Shown here piece by piece: positions 1-6,025 of a stretch of DNA of 6,025 nt (the stretch's first letter is position 1; the number at the start of each line of letters is the position of its first letter). Both the position numbers and the translations under genes were made by a program. Origin of the DNA: Dehalococcoidia bacterium (lineage in GTDB: Bacteria; Chloroflexota; Dehalococcoidia; Dehalococcoidales; Fen-1064); contig DUES01000190.1 in NCBI GenBank assembly GCA_011192055.1, forward strand, positions 5,275 to 11,299, in the 5' to 3' direction. The notes under the pieces were generated by a model. That model did not search any database, was not told the DNA's origin, and was given only the letters and a program-made list of their open reading frames with translations.

Positions 1-378
1 CAGATAATCCTCTCGACTGTCGGGATTGTCTTGCTCCTGCTTATCTCAAATCTTACCCTGGGAGACTACCTGGCAAGTACCACAGATATCGAAGCGGCTT
101 TTCCATGGACTGAGTACCTGATTATCTTTGCTCTGGAAGTAACCTACTGGACATACACCATCGGTACCTGGGGAAGGACCGCCGGTAAAGCACTATTGCG
201 TATCAAGGTAGTACGGGCCGATGGCTCCCGGGTGGGTTATCTGCGTAGCTTTGCCCGGTACCTGGCATACTTCATTTCATGGTTTACACTGGGAATCGGT
301 TTTCTCGCCATACCTTTAACCTCGCAGAAAACAGGCCTGCACGACCTGATATGCAATACCAGGGTAATACGAATGTGA
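1..378 (+). CDS. RDD family membrane protein, 3' part (5' end outside window)
   Basis: The reading frame is open from base 1 to the TGA at 376-378, giving 125 visible residues. A TTG at 31 could be read as a start, but it has no Shine-Dalgarno sequence. The residues before it (QIILSTVGIV) continue a hydrophobic helix that fits the end of RDD helix 1, so I treat the gene as truncated by the window edge. A second hydrophobic stretch lies near visible residues 44-60. It is followed by the RDD signature 'GRTAGKALLRIKVV.ADGS', a third helix (about 83-108) and the typical end 'TGLHDLICNTRVIR'. RDD proteins are small multi-helix membrane proteins of mostly unknown role; some have been linked to ion transport. 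The conserved Arg and Asp of helix 1 would lie outside the window and cannot be checked. The gene ends 19 bases before the PrsW gene on the same strand, so co-transcription is likely. The family call is firm; the function is unknown. Confidence 0.88.
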   Translation, partial: QIILSTVGIVLLLLISNLTLGDYLASTTDIEAAFPWTEYLIIFALEVTYWTYTIGTWGRTAGKALLRIKVVRADGSRVGYLRSFARYLAYFISWFTLGIGFLAIPLTSQKTGLHDLICNTRVIRM

Positions 379-397
379 CCCTAAAGAGAACTCCGTA

Positions 398-1288
398 ATG
401 CAGTATGCCGTAGTCCTTATCCTTGCTTTTGCACCCGGTATCTTCTGGCTGTGGGTGGTCTACCGGCGCGACCGGTTAAGGCCGGAACCCAGATACCTGG
501 TAATCCGCACGTTTCTTTGGGGAATCCTGGTAGCATTTCCCGTGAGTGGCCTTGAGTCCCTGCTGATTTTTCTAGTTGAGCCGGAAGCAATAGACCTTCT
601 GCAGTCAGGCTCTGTTTCCTTCGGTACTGCTGCCTATATCTCCTTTGTGGTTGCAGGCATAACCGAGGAACTGGGCAAGTACCTGGTAGTGAAAAGGACC
701 GTCTACAACTCACCCTACTTTGATGAGCCTATGGACGGCCTGATATATTCGTCAGCCTCAGCCCTCGGTTTTGCCTCCATAGAAAATGTGGGGTATCTGC
801 TCACGTACGGTTGGGAAGCTATCCTGCTCAGGGGCCCAATATCTACCCTTGCCCATGTGTTGTTCTCCGCCATGTGGGGATATGCACTCGGACTGAACAA
901 GGTGAAGCAAGCGGGAGCAAGAACCAGGCTCTGGGCGGGTCTTGCCTGTGCAATGGTAACACACGGCCTGTTTAATTTCCTGATTTTCACGGAGAGCGGC
1001 TACAGCTTGCTGGTGATACCGCTGTTCCTGGGTGCAGGAGCCGCATTTATGCTGATGCTGAAACGCGCTCCCCGGCTTTCTCCTTTTAAAGGTATGGTCG
1101 GAACGTTGCTGGCAAACTGCCCGAATTGTGGAAGCAGGGTCCCATACTCGGCAAATTTCTGTACTTCATGCGGAAACTCCCTGGCAAAGTCCGAAAACGA
1201 TAGGACTACTTTCTGCAGCAAGTGTGGAGTATCTCTTGACGACCAGGCAAATTTCTGCACGTCCTGCGGAAGCCGACTGGTGAAATAG
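398..1288 (+). CDS. PrsW family intramembrane metalloprotease with C-terminal tandem zinc ribbons
   Basis: A complete 296-residue protein with about seven membrane helices (roughly 3-20, 36-60, 75-98, 115-137, 148-166, 178-197, 203-221). It carries the PrsW motifs in order: 'EELGK' (E90, E91, K94), 'DEPMDGLIYSSASALGFASIEN' split around 109-130 with E129/N130, H153 in 'LAHVLFSAMWG', and H189/N193 in 'THGLFNF'. PrsW proteases (CPBP-related glutamate/histidine membrane proteases) cleave membrane substrates; in Bacillus subtilis PrsW makes site-1 cleavage of the anti-sigma factor RsiW. All putative catalytic residues are present, so I expect it to be active. Residues 241-258 and 273-290 form two CxxC-x10-CxxC zinc ribbons after the last helix, probably cytoplasmic. 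No anti-sigma or sigma factor gene is visible nearby, so the substrate is unknown. The ATG at 398 has only a weak purine-rich site (AAGAGA, 384-389). I give no gene symbol because orthology to B. subtilis prsW is unproven. Confidence 0.93.
   Translation: MQYAVVLILAFAPGIFWLWVVYRRDRLRPEPRYLVIRTFLWGILVAFPVSGLESLLIFLVEPEAIDLLQSGSVSFGTAAYISFVVAGITEELGKYLVVKRTVYNSPYFDEPMDGLIYSSASALGFASIENVGYLLTYGWEAILLRGPISTLAHVLFSAMWGYALGLNKVKQAGARTRLWAGLACAMVTHGLFNFLIFTESGYSLLVIPLFLGAGAAFMLMLKRAPRLSPFKGMVGTLLANCPNCGSRVPYSANFCTSCGNSLAKSENDRTTFCSKCGVSLDDQANFCTSCGSRLVK
1151..1270 (+). repeat. Tandem duplication inside the zinc-ribbon tail of the PrsW gene
   Basis: Bases 1151-1174 and 1247-1270 match at 21 of 24 positions, beginning with an identical GCAAATTTCTG, at a distance of 96 bases (32 codons). 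Both copies encode ANFCTSCG. With the paired CxxC upstream of each copy, this shows that the two zinc ribbons are duplicates of one module. The differences fall at third codon positions or are conservative, so selection has kept both. Confidence 0.75.
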
Positions 1289-1292
1289 GAGG

Positions 1293-3632
1293 CTATTCCG
1301 GGCGGGTCCTGAGCCTTGGCAGCTTCTTTGCCAGAGACGGCACCAGTTCCACCCAGGTTTTCTGCAGTCTGCCCTTCTGTAACCGACCCAGTTCCTTTCG
1401 GGGACTGAATTGCGTCTCTACATATGCATGTATGATAGCGCTGATAAGCTCAGCCTGTAATGGTAACGCCATTACCAGCCGGGCGCAGTATTCCAGCGGC
1501 GTTTCATATTCCAGCGGACCCATTTTACCCAGTGCAGCCAGTTTACTCATCTTGCGGTATGCGTCCTCAGGACTGTTAACACGTTTCAGGCGCTGCACCC
1601 ACAATGCATAGGCAGCTCTCGCGGAAAAGAACAGCAATATGGGAATACCGATGATGATAAAGTAAACGTATATCTGCGGACCGGGTAGTGAAGTACCACG
1701 TAAGTTGCTCTGAGTAAAATCTCCTCCGGCAGGACCGAATAAACTCTCGTCAGGTATTATCATCAGCATTGGGTCCAGGATTTCAAGCATCTCAGTATCA
1801 TCGCCAACTTCCAGAATGGCATCGGTACTCCCTCCAACAGGTGTGGCGGAGAACTCAACCCAGCCATATTCCGGAAAATAGACCTCGGTACGGGCATGAT
1901 AGTCGCTTACACGAAGGATATAGTTTCCCGTTTCCTCGTCATAATCTCCTTCAAGATAGCCGGTATTCAAGCGTGTCGGAATATCCACAGCGCGGAGCAG
2001 GATGGCCATCGCAGATGCAAATGACGTACATACTCCTTCCCTCGCCTCGAACAGGAAGTGGTCAACGGCATCGGTTGTTTCCGGAGGAACATCCGCTTCC
2101 AGGTTGTATTCCATCCTGTTGATATATTCCTTAACTGCCAGCACCTTTTCGTAAGGCGACTCGGCGTTACGGGTTATTTCTTCGGCAAGCTGCCTGACAC
2201 GCCACGGTAAACCAAACGGGAGCTGTAAATAACGCTCCCTGATGGCGTCGGGGTAGTTATCTCCCGTTATGGAAAGCTCATCAGGTGTGAACGACCTGAT
2301 ATTTACTACAGCCTCATAGCTCCGGTATGGCCCCATCATTCGCGGAGTGATAACGGCAATCACGTCCCCCGATTGAGGCTGAACATTTTCTTCCCCGTCC
2401 GTCTGCCCTGAGGACACGGCAGTCAGGCCCACATCAGGCTCTTCTTCCGCAAACGTCTGCAGTACTACGGGCATATCTGAGGAGAGTAACTCACCCGCTA
2501 CCAGGACTATATCTGTCTTTAACTTATTCTCCACTGCATAGGCCAGTTGTTCACCCTGCCTGTAACCATCACTCTCATATATATCTTCGTAAATACCAAC
2601 CTGCCGGGCGCTTATCTCGCTGCTCGACCATCCCCAGGACTGGTAGGTATCATACCGCCTGACACGCCAGTAAGCCGGCCTGTCAGCGGAAACCACGAAT
2701 TGAATCCGTCCGCTTGTGCTCAGCGGGTCATTAAAAGACAGTGTTTGCTGTCCGCTGCTGCTAATCTGGGTCCACTTGGAGCGCACATCTGCGAAAATAT
2801 TGAACCACTGCCCCCGTGCAGTGGCTTCGTTCAGCGTACCCCCGAACGAAGCCAGCCCCAACTGGTCGACCGAGGGCTGGGGTACGAACCAGGCTGTGAT
2901 AACAGTCAACACACTGATACAGAGGGTAGCGGTTACCAGGTAAAGTACACTGCGGCGCGGGAAGTTGTTTTTGCGCCGGCCGAACCATACCCCCTGCTTC
3001 ACCAGGTTAACCTGTCCGATAAGCAGCATCGCTGTCAGCAGGTAAAAAGGCAGGTACAGATAGTCTTCCCGCGGCAGGTTGCTCAGGTTTACCAGTACAG
3101 CAAGTGTGCCAAGGCCAACAGCAACCCACACGTTTCGCTTCCGCAGTACGTACCAGGTAGAAACATACCCGATAATCCAGACTACAATGCTGAGAAACAT
3201 GGCAAAGTAGGTCGTCCCTTCGCTGGGTCGGATACCGCTGACCGCCACCCACCAGGCACGAAACGCTGATTCCGTATCGGATAACGGCATCAGGCTAATG
3301 GCCTGCCACACAGTCACACCCAGTCCCAGCACAATCATAACAGGGTACGTTATCCTGGCTGACAGTTTGCTCCTGAATAACAGCAGACCGGTCAGCACGG
3401 CAAGGAAGAGGACCGTTGTCAGCGAGGGCTGGGGTTGTATCCAGTTTGCCTGCTCAATTGACCATGCAGCGACTGCCAGGGAAAGAAATACAAGTATAAC
3501 GCTGGTCAGTTCCCGCGAACTGCCAATAATGGTCCGTATTGATAACCAGAGCAACCGGGGCAGTCTCCTCCCTGCCACCGTATGAGACAGGTATCCCCAC
3601 ATCCTGCTGCCACTTCCGCCGTTACTCATCAC
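1293..3632 (-). CDS. TgpA-like transglutaminase-domain membrane protein with DUF4129-type tail
   Basis: A 779-residue protein with about seven N-terminal helices (roughly 41-58, 70-87, 94-113, 141-160, 168-183, 190-210, 229-249), a long exported region, one C-terminal helix (652-671) and a cytoplasmic tail. The transglutaminase core spans about 495-600: Cys535 in 'EGVCTSFASAMAILLRA', His579 in 'SDYHARTEVYF', then 'GWVEFSATP' (590-598). The family usually has D or E in the last motif (FDPTP/FEPTP); here it is Ser595. The usual Trp after the His-Ala is Arg581. The spacings Cys-44-His-16-Ser match the Cys404/His448/Asp464 spacing I recall for Pseudomonas TgpA. Residues 687-745 ('SPEDAYRKMSKLA...ETPLEYCARL') resemble DUF4129. 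It is the third gene of a moxR-DUF58-transglutaminase operon. The start may be GTG at 3632 or ATG at 3629; both are served by the same good ribosome site. Architecture and family are clear; catalytic activity is in doubt, and the substrate is unknown. Confidence 0.93.
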   Translation of the reverse strand: MMSNGGSGSRMWGYLSHTVAGRRLPRLLWLSIRTIIGSSRELTSVILVFLSLAVAAWSIEQANWIQPQPSLTTVLFLAVLTGLLLFRSKLSARITYPVMIVLGLGVTVWQAISLMPLSDTESAFRAWWVAVSGIRPSEGTTYFAMFLSIVVWIIGYVSTWYVLRKRNVWVAVGLGTLAVLVNLSNLPREDYLYLPFYLLTAMLLIGQVNLVKQGVWFGRRKNNFPRRSVLYLVTATLCISVLTVITAWFVPQPSVDQLGLASFGGTLNEATARGQWFNIFADVRSKWTQISSSGQQTLSFNDPLSTSGRIQFVVSADRPAYWRVRRYDTYQSWGWSSSEISARQVGIYEDIYESDGYRQGEQLAYAVENKLKTDIVLVAGELLSSDMPVVLQTFAEEEPDVGLTAVSSGQTDGEENVQPQSGDVIAVITPRMMGPYRSYEAVVNIRSFTPDELSITGDNYPDAIRERYLQLPFGLPWRVRQLAEEITRNAESPYEKVLAVKEYINRMEYNLEADVPPETTDAVDHFLFEAREGVCTSFASAMAILLRAVDIPTRLNTGYLEGDYDEETGNYILRVSDYHARTEVYFPEYGWVEFSATPVGGSTDAILEVGDDTEMLEILDPMLMIIPDESLFGPAGGDFTQSNLRGTSLPGPQIYVYFIIIGIPILLFFSARAAYALWVQRLKRVNSPEDAYRKMSKLAALGKMGPLEYETPLEYCARLVMALPLQAELISAIIHAYVETQFSPRKELGRLQKGRLQKTWVELVPSLAKKLPRLRTRPE

Positions 3633-3637
3633 CGTTA

Positions 3638-3645
3638 TTCCTCTT
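3638..3645 (-). promoter_or_regulatory. Ribosome binding site of the transglutaminase gene
   Basis: On the minus strand AAGAGGAA lies 5-9 bases before the adjacent GTG (3632) and ATG (3629) codons. It is the best Shine-Dalgarno match in the operon. The GTG is slightly close and the ATG about ideally spaced, so the ATG may be the main start; the protein differs by one residue. Confidence 0.6.
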
Positions 3646-3653
3646 ACCGGGCC

Positions 3654-4880
3654 TTAAATGAATGTCGCATGCAATAATGAAGCACGGTTATCGAGAGCCC
3701 GGGCAAGCTCGTCACCCTGCCTGACAACGTAGACCTGGACACCCGTTGAGCTGAGGTTGCGTGCCGCATTGGCCATGCTTGTTTCTCCACCAAAGCTGGC
3801 GGGGTCAAGGAGTACTACCACAATAGAGTCGACACGATTCCTCAACTGTCGCGTAGCCTCTGCCAGTCTGCCTGTGATAGACGGTGTAACCACGATTACG
3901 GTGGAGTTTCCCCTGAGATATTCCATGTGGTCGGATATAACCTGGCCAACGGGAGTTTCTCCGGTGGCCTCGATCAGGGCAAGAGCCTCGAGCATTCGCC
4001 ACAAGTGGTCTTCGCCCCGCTCCGGTGGAATCAGGTACGTCTGCTCACCTGATGCTATCAGTCCGACCCTCATCCCGCTTTGCAGGTGCTTTCTGACCAG
4101 CGAGGCGGCGATAGTCACACCGTACTCTTCCGTGGTTTCCTCACCGTGGCCGAAGTGCCGTTTCTGATGCATGTCCAAGACAATCCACACCGTTTTTGAA
4201 CCGTCATAGGAACGGTCGGAATCAAAAACCTTTACCAGGAGTTTTCCGGCATGGGCGGTGCCCGGCCAGTGGATATGGTTAAGGCTGTCACCGCTGCTGA
4301 ATTCCCGTACGCTGGAAGCATTAGCGCTTATCTGGCTTATGGACTGGTATCCCGAACCGTAACCAAATTCATTGAAAGAAGATGCCTTAAACAGCGGCAG
4401 GTCCATGGTTGCCGGATAAATCAGGATACTTTGCGGCTCTCCCACCGTCTGCTTCCGTGAGAAAAGACCGAAGGGGTCGGTAGCCGTCACGGTCACACTG
4501 CCAAGGTAGTACTTACCCCTTCGCCTGCATGTAAAGGTGGACTGCCACTCATGAGAGCCCCACCGCGGCAGGCTAAGGACGGCCGGCTCGCGGGTCCCCG
4601 GCAGGTTGGTACTCTCCTCAACCCTGAGCCAGAGTTTCGGTATCCGGCTGTCATTTGCAACCGTAATCCGCTGCTGGAACTGCTCTCCCACCTGGCAATG
4701 CGTAGGCGGAGCTTCTGCACTGGCGCTGATACCGCGTATCCCAAGGACCGACCAGATATAGCTCACCACCGGTACCAGTATGGAAATGAAAAACAGGCGT
4801 AAAAGCAGGGGCGAGCCTGCCAGTAATGCCAGCGCAAGCAGCGCCACCGGGACTATAAAGACAATCTTTTGAAACTTCAT
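3654..4880 (-). CDS. DUF58 domain protein (vWA-like, membrane-anchored)
   Basis: A 408-residue protein. Two hydrophobic helices at about 5-24 and 26-46 anchor it. An immunoglobulin-like region follows (about 55-135), ending in the family motif 'TATDPFGLF' (132-140). The DUF58 signature 'VREFSSGDSLNHIHWPGTAH' is at 191-210, followed by 'GKLLVKVFD' (212-220). The rest is vWA-like, from 'VWIVLDMHQ' (231-239) through 'TTEEYGVTIAASL' (249-261) to a C-terminal beta strand near 383-387. The usual metal site DxSxS is not present; the equivalent run is Asp236-Met-His-Gln-Lys. This occurs in some DUF58 subfamilies, so metal binding is unlikely but the fold should be intact. DUF58 proteins are typical partners of MoxR ATPases. 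The ATG at 4880 is the only start codon available in the gap to moxR, and it has a poor Shine-Dalgarno sequence (GTGACGAG just before it), so translation may be weak or coupled. The gap to moxR is 54 bases and to the next gene 21 bases. Confidence 0.94.
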   Translation of the reverse strand: MKFQKIVFIVPVALLALALLAGSPLLLRLFFISILVPVVSYIWSVLGIRGISASAEAPPTHCQVGEQFQQRITVANDSRIPKLWLRVEESTNLPGTREPAVLSLPRWGSHEWQSTFTCRRRGKYYLGSVTVTATDPFGLFSRKQTVGEPQSILIYPATMDLPLFKASSFNEFGYGSGYQSISQISANASSVREFSSGDSLNHIHWPGTAHAGKLLVKVFDSDRSYDGSKTVWIVLDMHQKRHFGHGEETTEEYGVTIAASLVRKHLQSGMRVGLIASGEQTYLIPPERGEDHLWRMLEALALIEATGETPVGQVISDHMEYLRGNSTVIVVTPSITGRLAEATRQLRNRVDSIVVVLLDPASFGGETSMANAARNLSSTGVQVYVVRQGDELARALDNRASLLHATFI

Positions 4881-4934
4881 CTCGTCACTTGGAAAAGAAT
4901 ACCCGGGATTAAAAGCCTGCGGGCAGCCCCGGAT

Positions 4935-5906
4935 TTACCTTACAACCGTGCCGGGCACGGGAACAGTCTCAAGAATATCGGCAATACTGGCACGGCCGCT
5001 CTTGTCCTGGGACACGTCAGTCAGCCGGATTATCAGCCGGTGAGCCAGAACGGATTCAGCCAGCGCCTTAACATCATCGGGTATAACGTAGTCTCTGCCC
5101 CGGATAAGAGCACGAGCCTGGGCAGTGCGGAACAGGGCAAGCGAACCTCTTGGGGAAGCGCCGAGATAGATTGTTGAATGGTCACGTGTAGACGCGACCA
5201 GTGAGATGATGTACCGTTTTATCATATCATCCACATATATTGCTTTAACCGCATTCTGTATCTCGAGTAAGTCTTTGCCGGTAGCAACCGGGGTGATATT
5301 CGTAATCGGATGTTCATACTGCTGGTTCTCCACGATACTGACCTCGTCATCCGGCGAGGGATACCCCAGGCTTATCCGCAGTAAAAACCTGTCAAGCTGA
5401 GTCTCCGGAAGAGGGAATGTACCCTCGTATTCAATTGGATTCTGGGTAGCTATGACATGGAAGGGTGAAGGCATGTTGTGGGTGACACCATCAACCGTAA
5501 TATGCCCCTCATCCATGCATTCCAGCAGGGCTGACTGTACCTTGGGTGTTGCCCGGTTTATCTCATCAGCCAGTACCATTTGCGCCATGATGGGTCCCGG
5601 ACGATATTCAAAATCACCTGTCTTCTGGTTGTACACCGTGACCCCGGTGATATCTCCGGGAAGCATGTCAGGCGTAAACTGGATACGCTTAAAAGAACAG
5701 TCCAGTGAGCGTGCCAGGCTGCGTGCCAGCATCGTCTTACCGACACCGGGGGCATCCTCGATAAGCAGGTGTCCTTCGCTGATAAGAGCAATCACGGCAA
5801 GCTCAACAGCGTCCTCCTTGCCGATAATAACCTTCTGTGCGTTATCAAGTATCGCCCTGGCGATACTCTGCGCCTTCTCCTTCGCTTCTACCATATCGCC
5901 CCTCAT
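4935..5906 (-). CDS. MoxR family AAA+ ATPase
   Basis: A 323-residue protein (319 if the second ATG is used), normal for MoxR ATPases. Walker A is 'EDAPGVGKT' (50-58, Lys57/Thr58). Walker B is 'MVLADEINRA' (110-119, Asp114/Glu115). Sensor 1 is 'ATQNP' (153-157), the arginine finger lies in 'LDRF' (Arg173), and sensor 2 is in 'GASPRG' (Arg253). The insert 'FPLPETQLDRF' and the C-terminal lid with 'DYVIPDDVKALAESVLAHR' (272-290) are typical. MoxR ATPases are cytosolic, form rings, and are thought to remodel or load cofactors onto partners that often contain a vWA domain; here the DUF58 protein downstream is the likely partner. It is the first gene of the minus-strand operon. ATG5906 lacks a Shine-Dalgarno sequence, while ATG5894 (residue 5) has GAGGGG just upstream, so the real start may be 5894. 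All catalytic motifs are intact. Confidence 0.96.
   Translation of the reverse strand: MRGDMVEAKEKAQSIARAILDNAQKVIIGKEDAVELAVIALISEGHLLIEDAPGVGKTMLARSLARSLDCSFKRIQFTPDMLPGDITGVTVYNQKTGDFEYRPGPIMAQMVLADEINRATPKVQSALLECMDEGHITVDGVTHNMPSPFHVIATQNPIEYEGTFPLPETQLDRFLLRISLGYPSPDDEVSIVENQQYEHPITNITPVATGKDLLEIQNAVKAIYVDDMIKRYIISLVASTRDHSTIYLGASPRGSLALFRTAQARALIRGRDYVIPDDVKALAESVLAHRLIIRLTDVSQDKSGRASIADILETVPVPGTVVR
5899..5904 (-). promoter_or_regulatory. Candidate ribosome binding site favouring the inner moxR start
   Basis: Reading the minus strand, GAGGGG occupies 5904-5899, 4 to 6 bases before ATG at 5894-5892. The outer ATG at 5906 is preceded by TTTTCCTGGAT, which pairs poorly with 16S rRNA. 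The inner start would remove only MRGD and leaves the whole AAA+ domain intact. Confidence 0.45.
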
Positions 5907-5932
5907 ATCCAGGAAAATTACTCGCGCAAAAT

Positions 5933-5956
5933 GTACCTCACTTACATAAGGTACCT
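5933..5956. repeat. GTAC-centred repeats at the start of the moxR leader (possible operator)
   Basis: GTACCT (5933-5938) and AGGTAC (5949-5954) form an inverted repeat of 6-base arms with a 10-base spacer. The right arm is itself within the perfect palindrome AGGTACCT (5949-5956), so GTACCT also recurs directly 18 bases apart. This overlaps the predicted transcription start of the moxR operon, a usual place for a repressor site. Short arms and the A+T-rich setting make chance possible. Confidence 0.3.
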
Positions 5957-5962
5957 ACTATT

Positions 5963-5990
5963 ATTGTAACATAAAGAGTACTTTTGTGAG
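5963..5990 (-). promoter_or_regulatory. Candidate promoter of the moxR operon (extended -10)
   Basis: Minus strand: TACAAT (5968-5963) matches TATAAT at 5 of 6 positions and is preceded by TGT, giving the extended -10 form TGnTACAAT. A weak -35, CTCACA (5990-5985, 4 of 6 to TTGACA), sits 16 bases upstream. Transcription would begin near 5956, leaving a leader of about 50-60 bases. A second -10-like TATACT is at 6007-6002, but its -35 would fall outside the window. A sigma-70-type promoter is inferred from consensus only. Confidence 0.4.
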
Positions 5991-6025
5991 GTGCTAAATA
6001 CAGTATAAAACATGAATTCTATAAC

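Noticed and set aside
31..378. TTG at 31 as the true start of the RDD gene
   Set aside because: The frame stays open and hydrophobic to base 1, there is no ribosome site before the TTG, and RDD domains need the first helix that would lie upstream. Truncation by the window edge is the simpler reading.
2547..3269. Long 240-codon open frame on the plus strand inside the transglutaminase gene
   Set aside because: It lies wholly opposite a well-supported gene, its translation is rich in Pro, Gln and Arg with no recognisable domain, and no ribosome site was seen. It is an antisense shadow frame.
2853..3435. 13-base direct repeat CGAGGGCTGGGGT at 2871-2883 and 3423-3435, and a small hairpin CAGCCC/GGGCTG at 2853-2879
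   Set aside because: Both repeat copies encode PQPS right after or before membrane helices of the same protein and use the same codons. The hairpin is short and mid-gene with no T-run. Chance within coding sequence is enough.
4175..4185. Missing DxSxS metal site in the DUF58 protein as evidence of a dead domain
   Set aside because: The run is Asp-Met-His-Gln-Lys, but several DUF58 subfamilies lack the serines while keeping the rest of the domain, and the neighbouring 'TTEEYGVTIAAS' motif is intact. It is a subfamily trait rather than decay.
4900..4934. GC-rich stretch between moxR and the DUF58 gene as a terminator or attenuator
   Set aside because: Only 3-4 base stems could be paired by eye (for example CTGC/GCAG with a two-base loop), and there is no T-run, so it does not look like an intrinsic terminator.
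5452..5949. 165-codon open frame on the plus strand opposite moxR
   Set aside because: It is Ser/Ile-rich, shows no domain, and mirrors the conserved MoxR coding sequence; a typical shadow frame.
5984..6009. Plus-strand promoter TTGTGA / TATAAA for a gene to the right of the window
   Set aside because: The spacer is only 14 bases and no downstream gene is visible in the window; the A+T-rich composition explains the match.

Overview
The window carries five bacterial protein genes in two convergent blocks. Base composition looks close to half G+C by eye. There are no tRNA or rRNA genes, CRISPR arrays, insertion sequences or phage genes. The style of the proteins recalls Chloroflexota (for example Dehalococcoidia-like genomes): a DUF58 protein with a 'VLDMHQ...TTEEYGVTIAAS' core, a membrane transglutaminase with a DUF4129-type tail, and a PrsW protease carrying zinc ribbons. 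That assignment rests on remembered family resemblance, not on a search, so confidence in it is low.

Left block, plus strand (1-1288): the 3' part of an RDD-family membrane protein gene that runs in from outside the window, then after 19 bases a complete PrsW-type intramembrane metalloprotease gene. The PrsW protein has all the expected active-site motifs and ends in two tandem four-cysteine zinc ribbons, which look like a recent internal duplication.

Right block, minus strand (5906 down to 1293): moxR (AAA+ ATPase), then a DUF58 protein, then a TgpA-like transglutaminase membrane protein. The gaps are 54 and 21 bases, so this is very probably one operon. MoxR/DUF58/transglutaminase is a widespread gene trio. 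MoxR ATPases are regarded as chaperone-like factors that act with a vWA-like partner, and the transglutaminase-like protein is a membrane protein with an exported enzymatic domain. The joint role is usually thought to be envelope maturation or stress response, but the substrate is unknown. The transglutaminase here has Ser where the family has the acidic third member of its Cys-His-Asp triad, which is the most interesting anomaly in the window.

The two blocks meet tail to tail with only 4 bases between stop codons and no visible terminator. Upstream of moxR lies an A+T-rich intergenic stretch (5907-6025) with a plausible extended -10 promoter and nested GTAC-centred repeats that could be an operator. 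I see no convincing new multi-gene system; the window is a known cassette with some unusual protein details.
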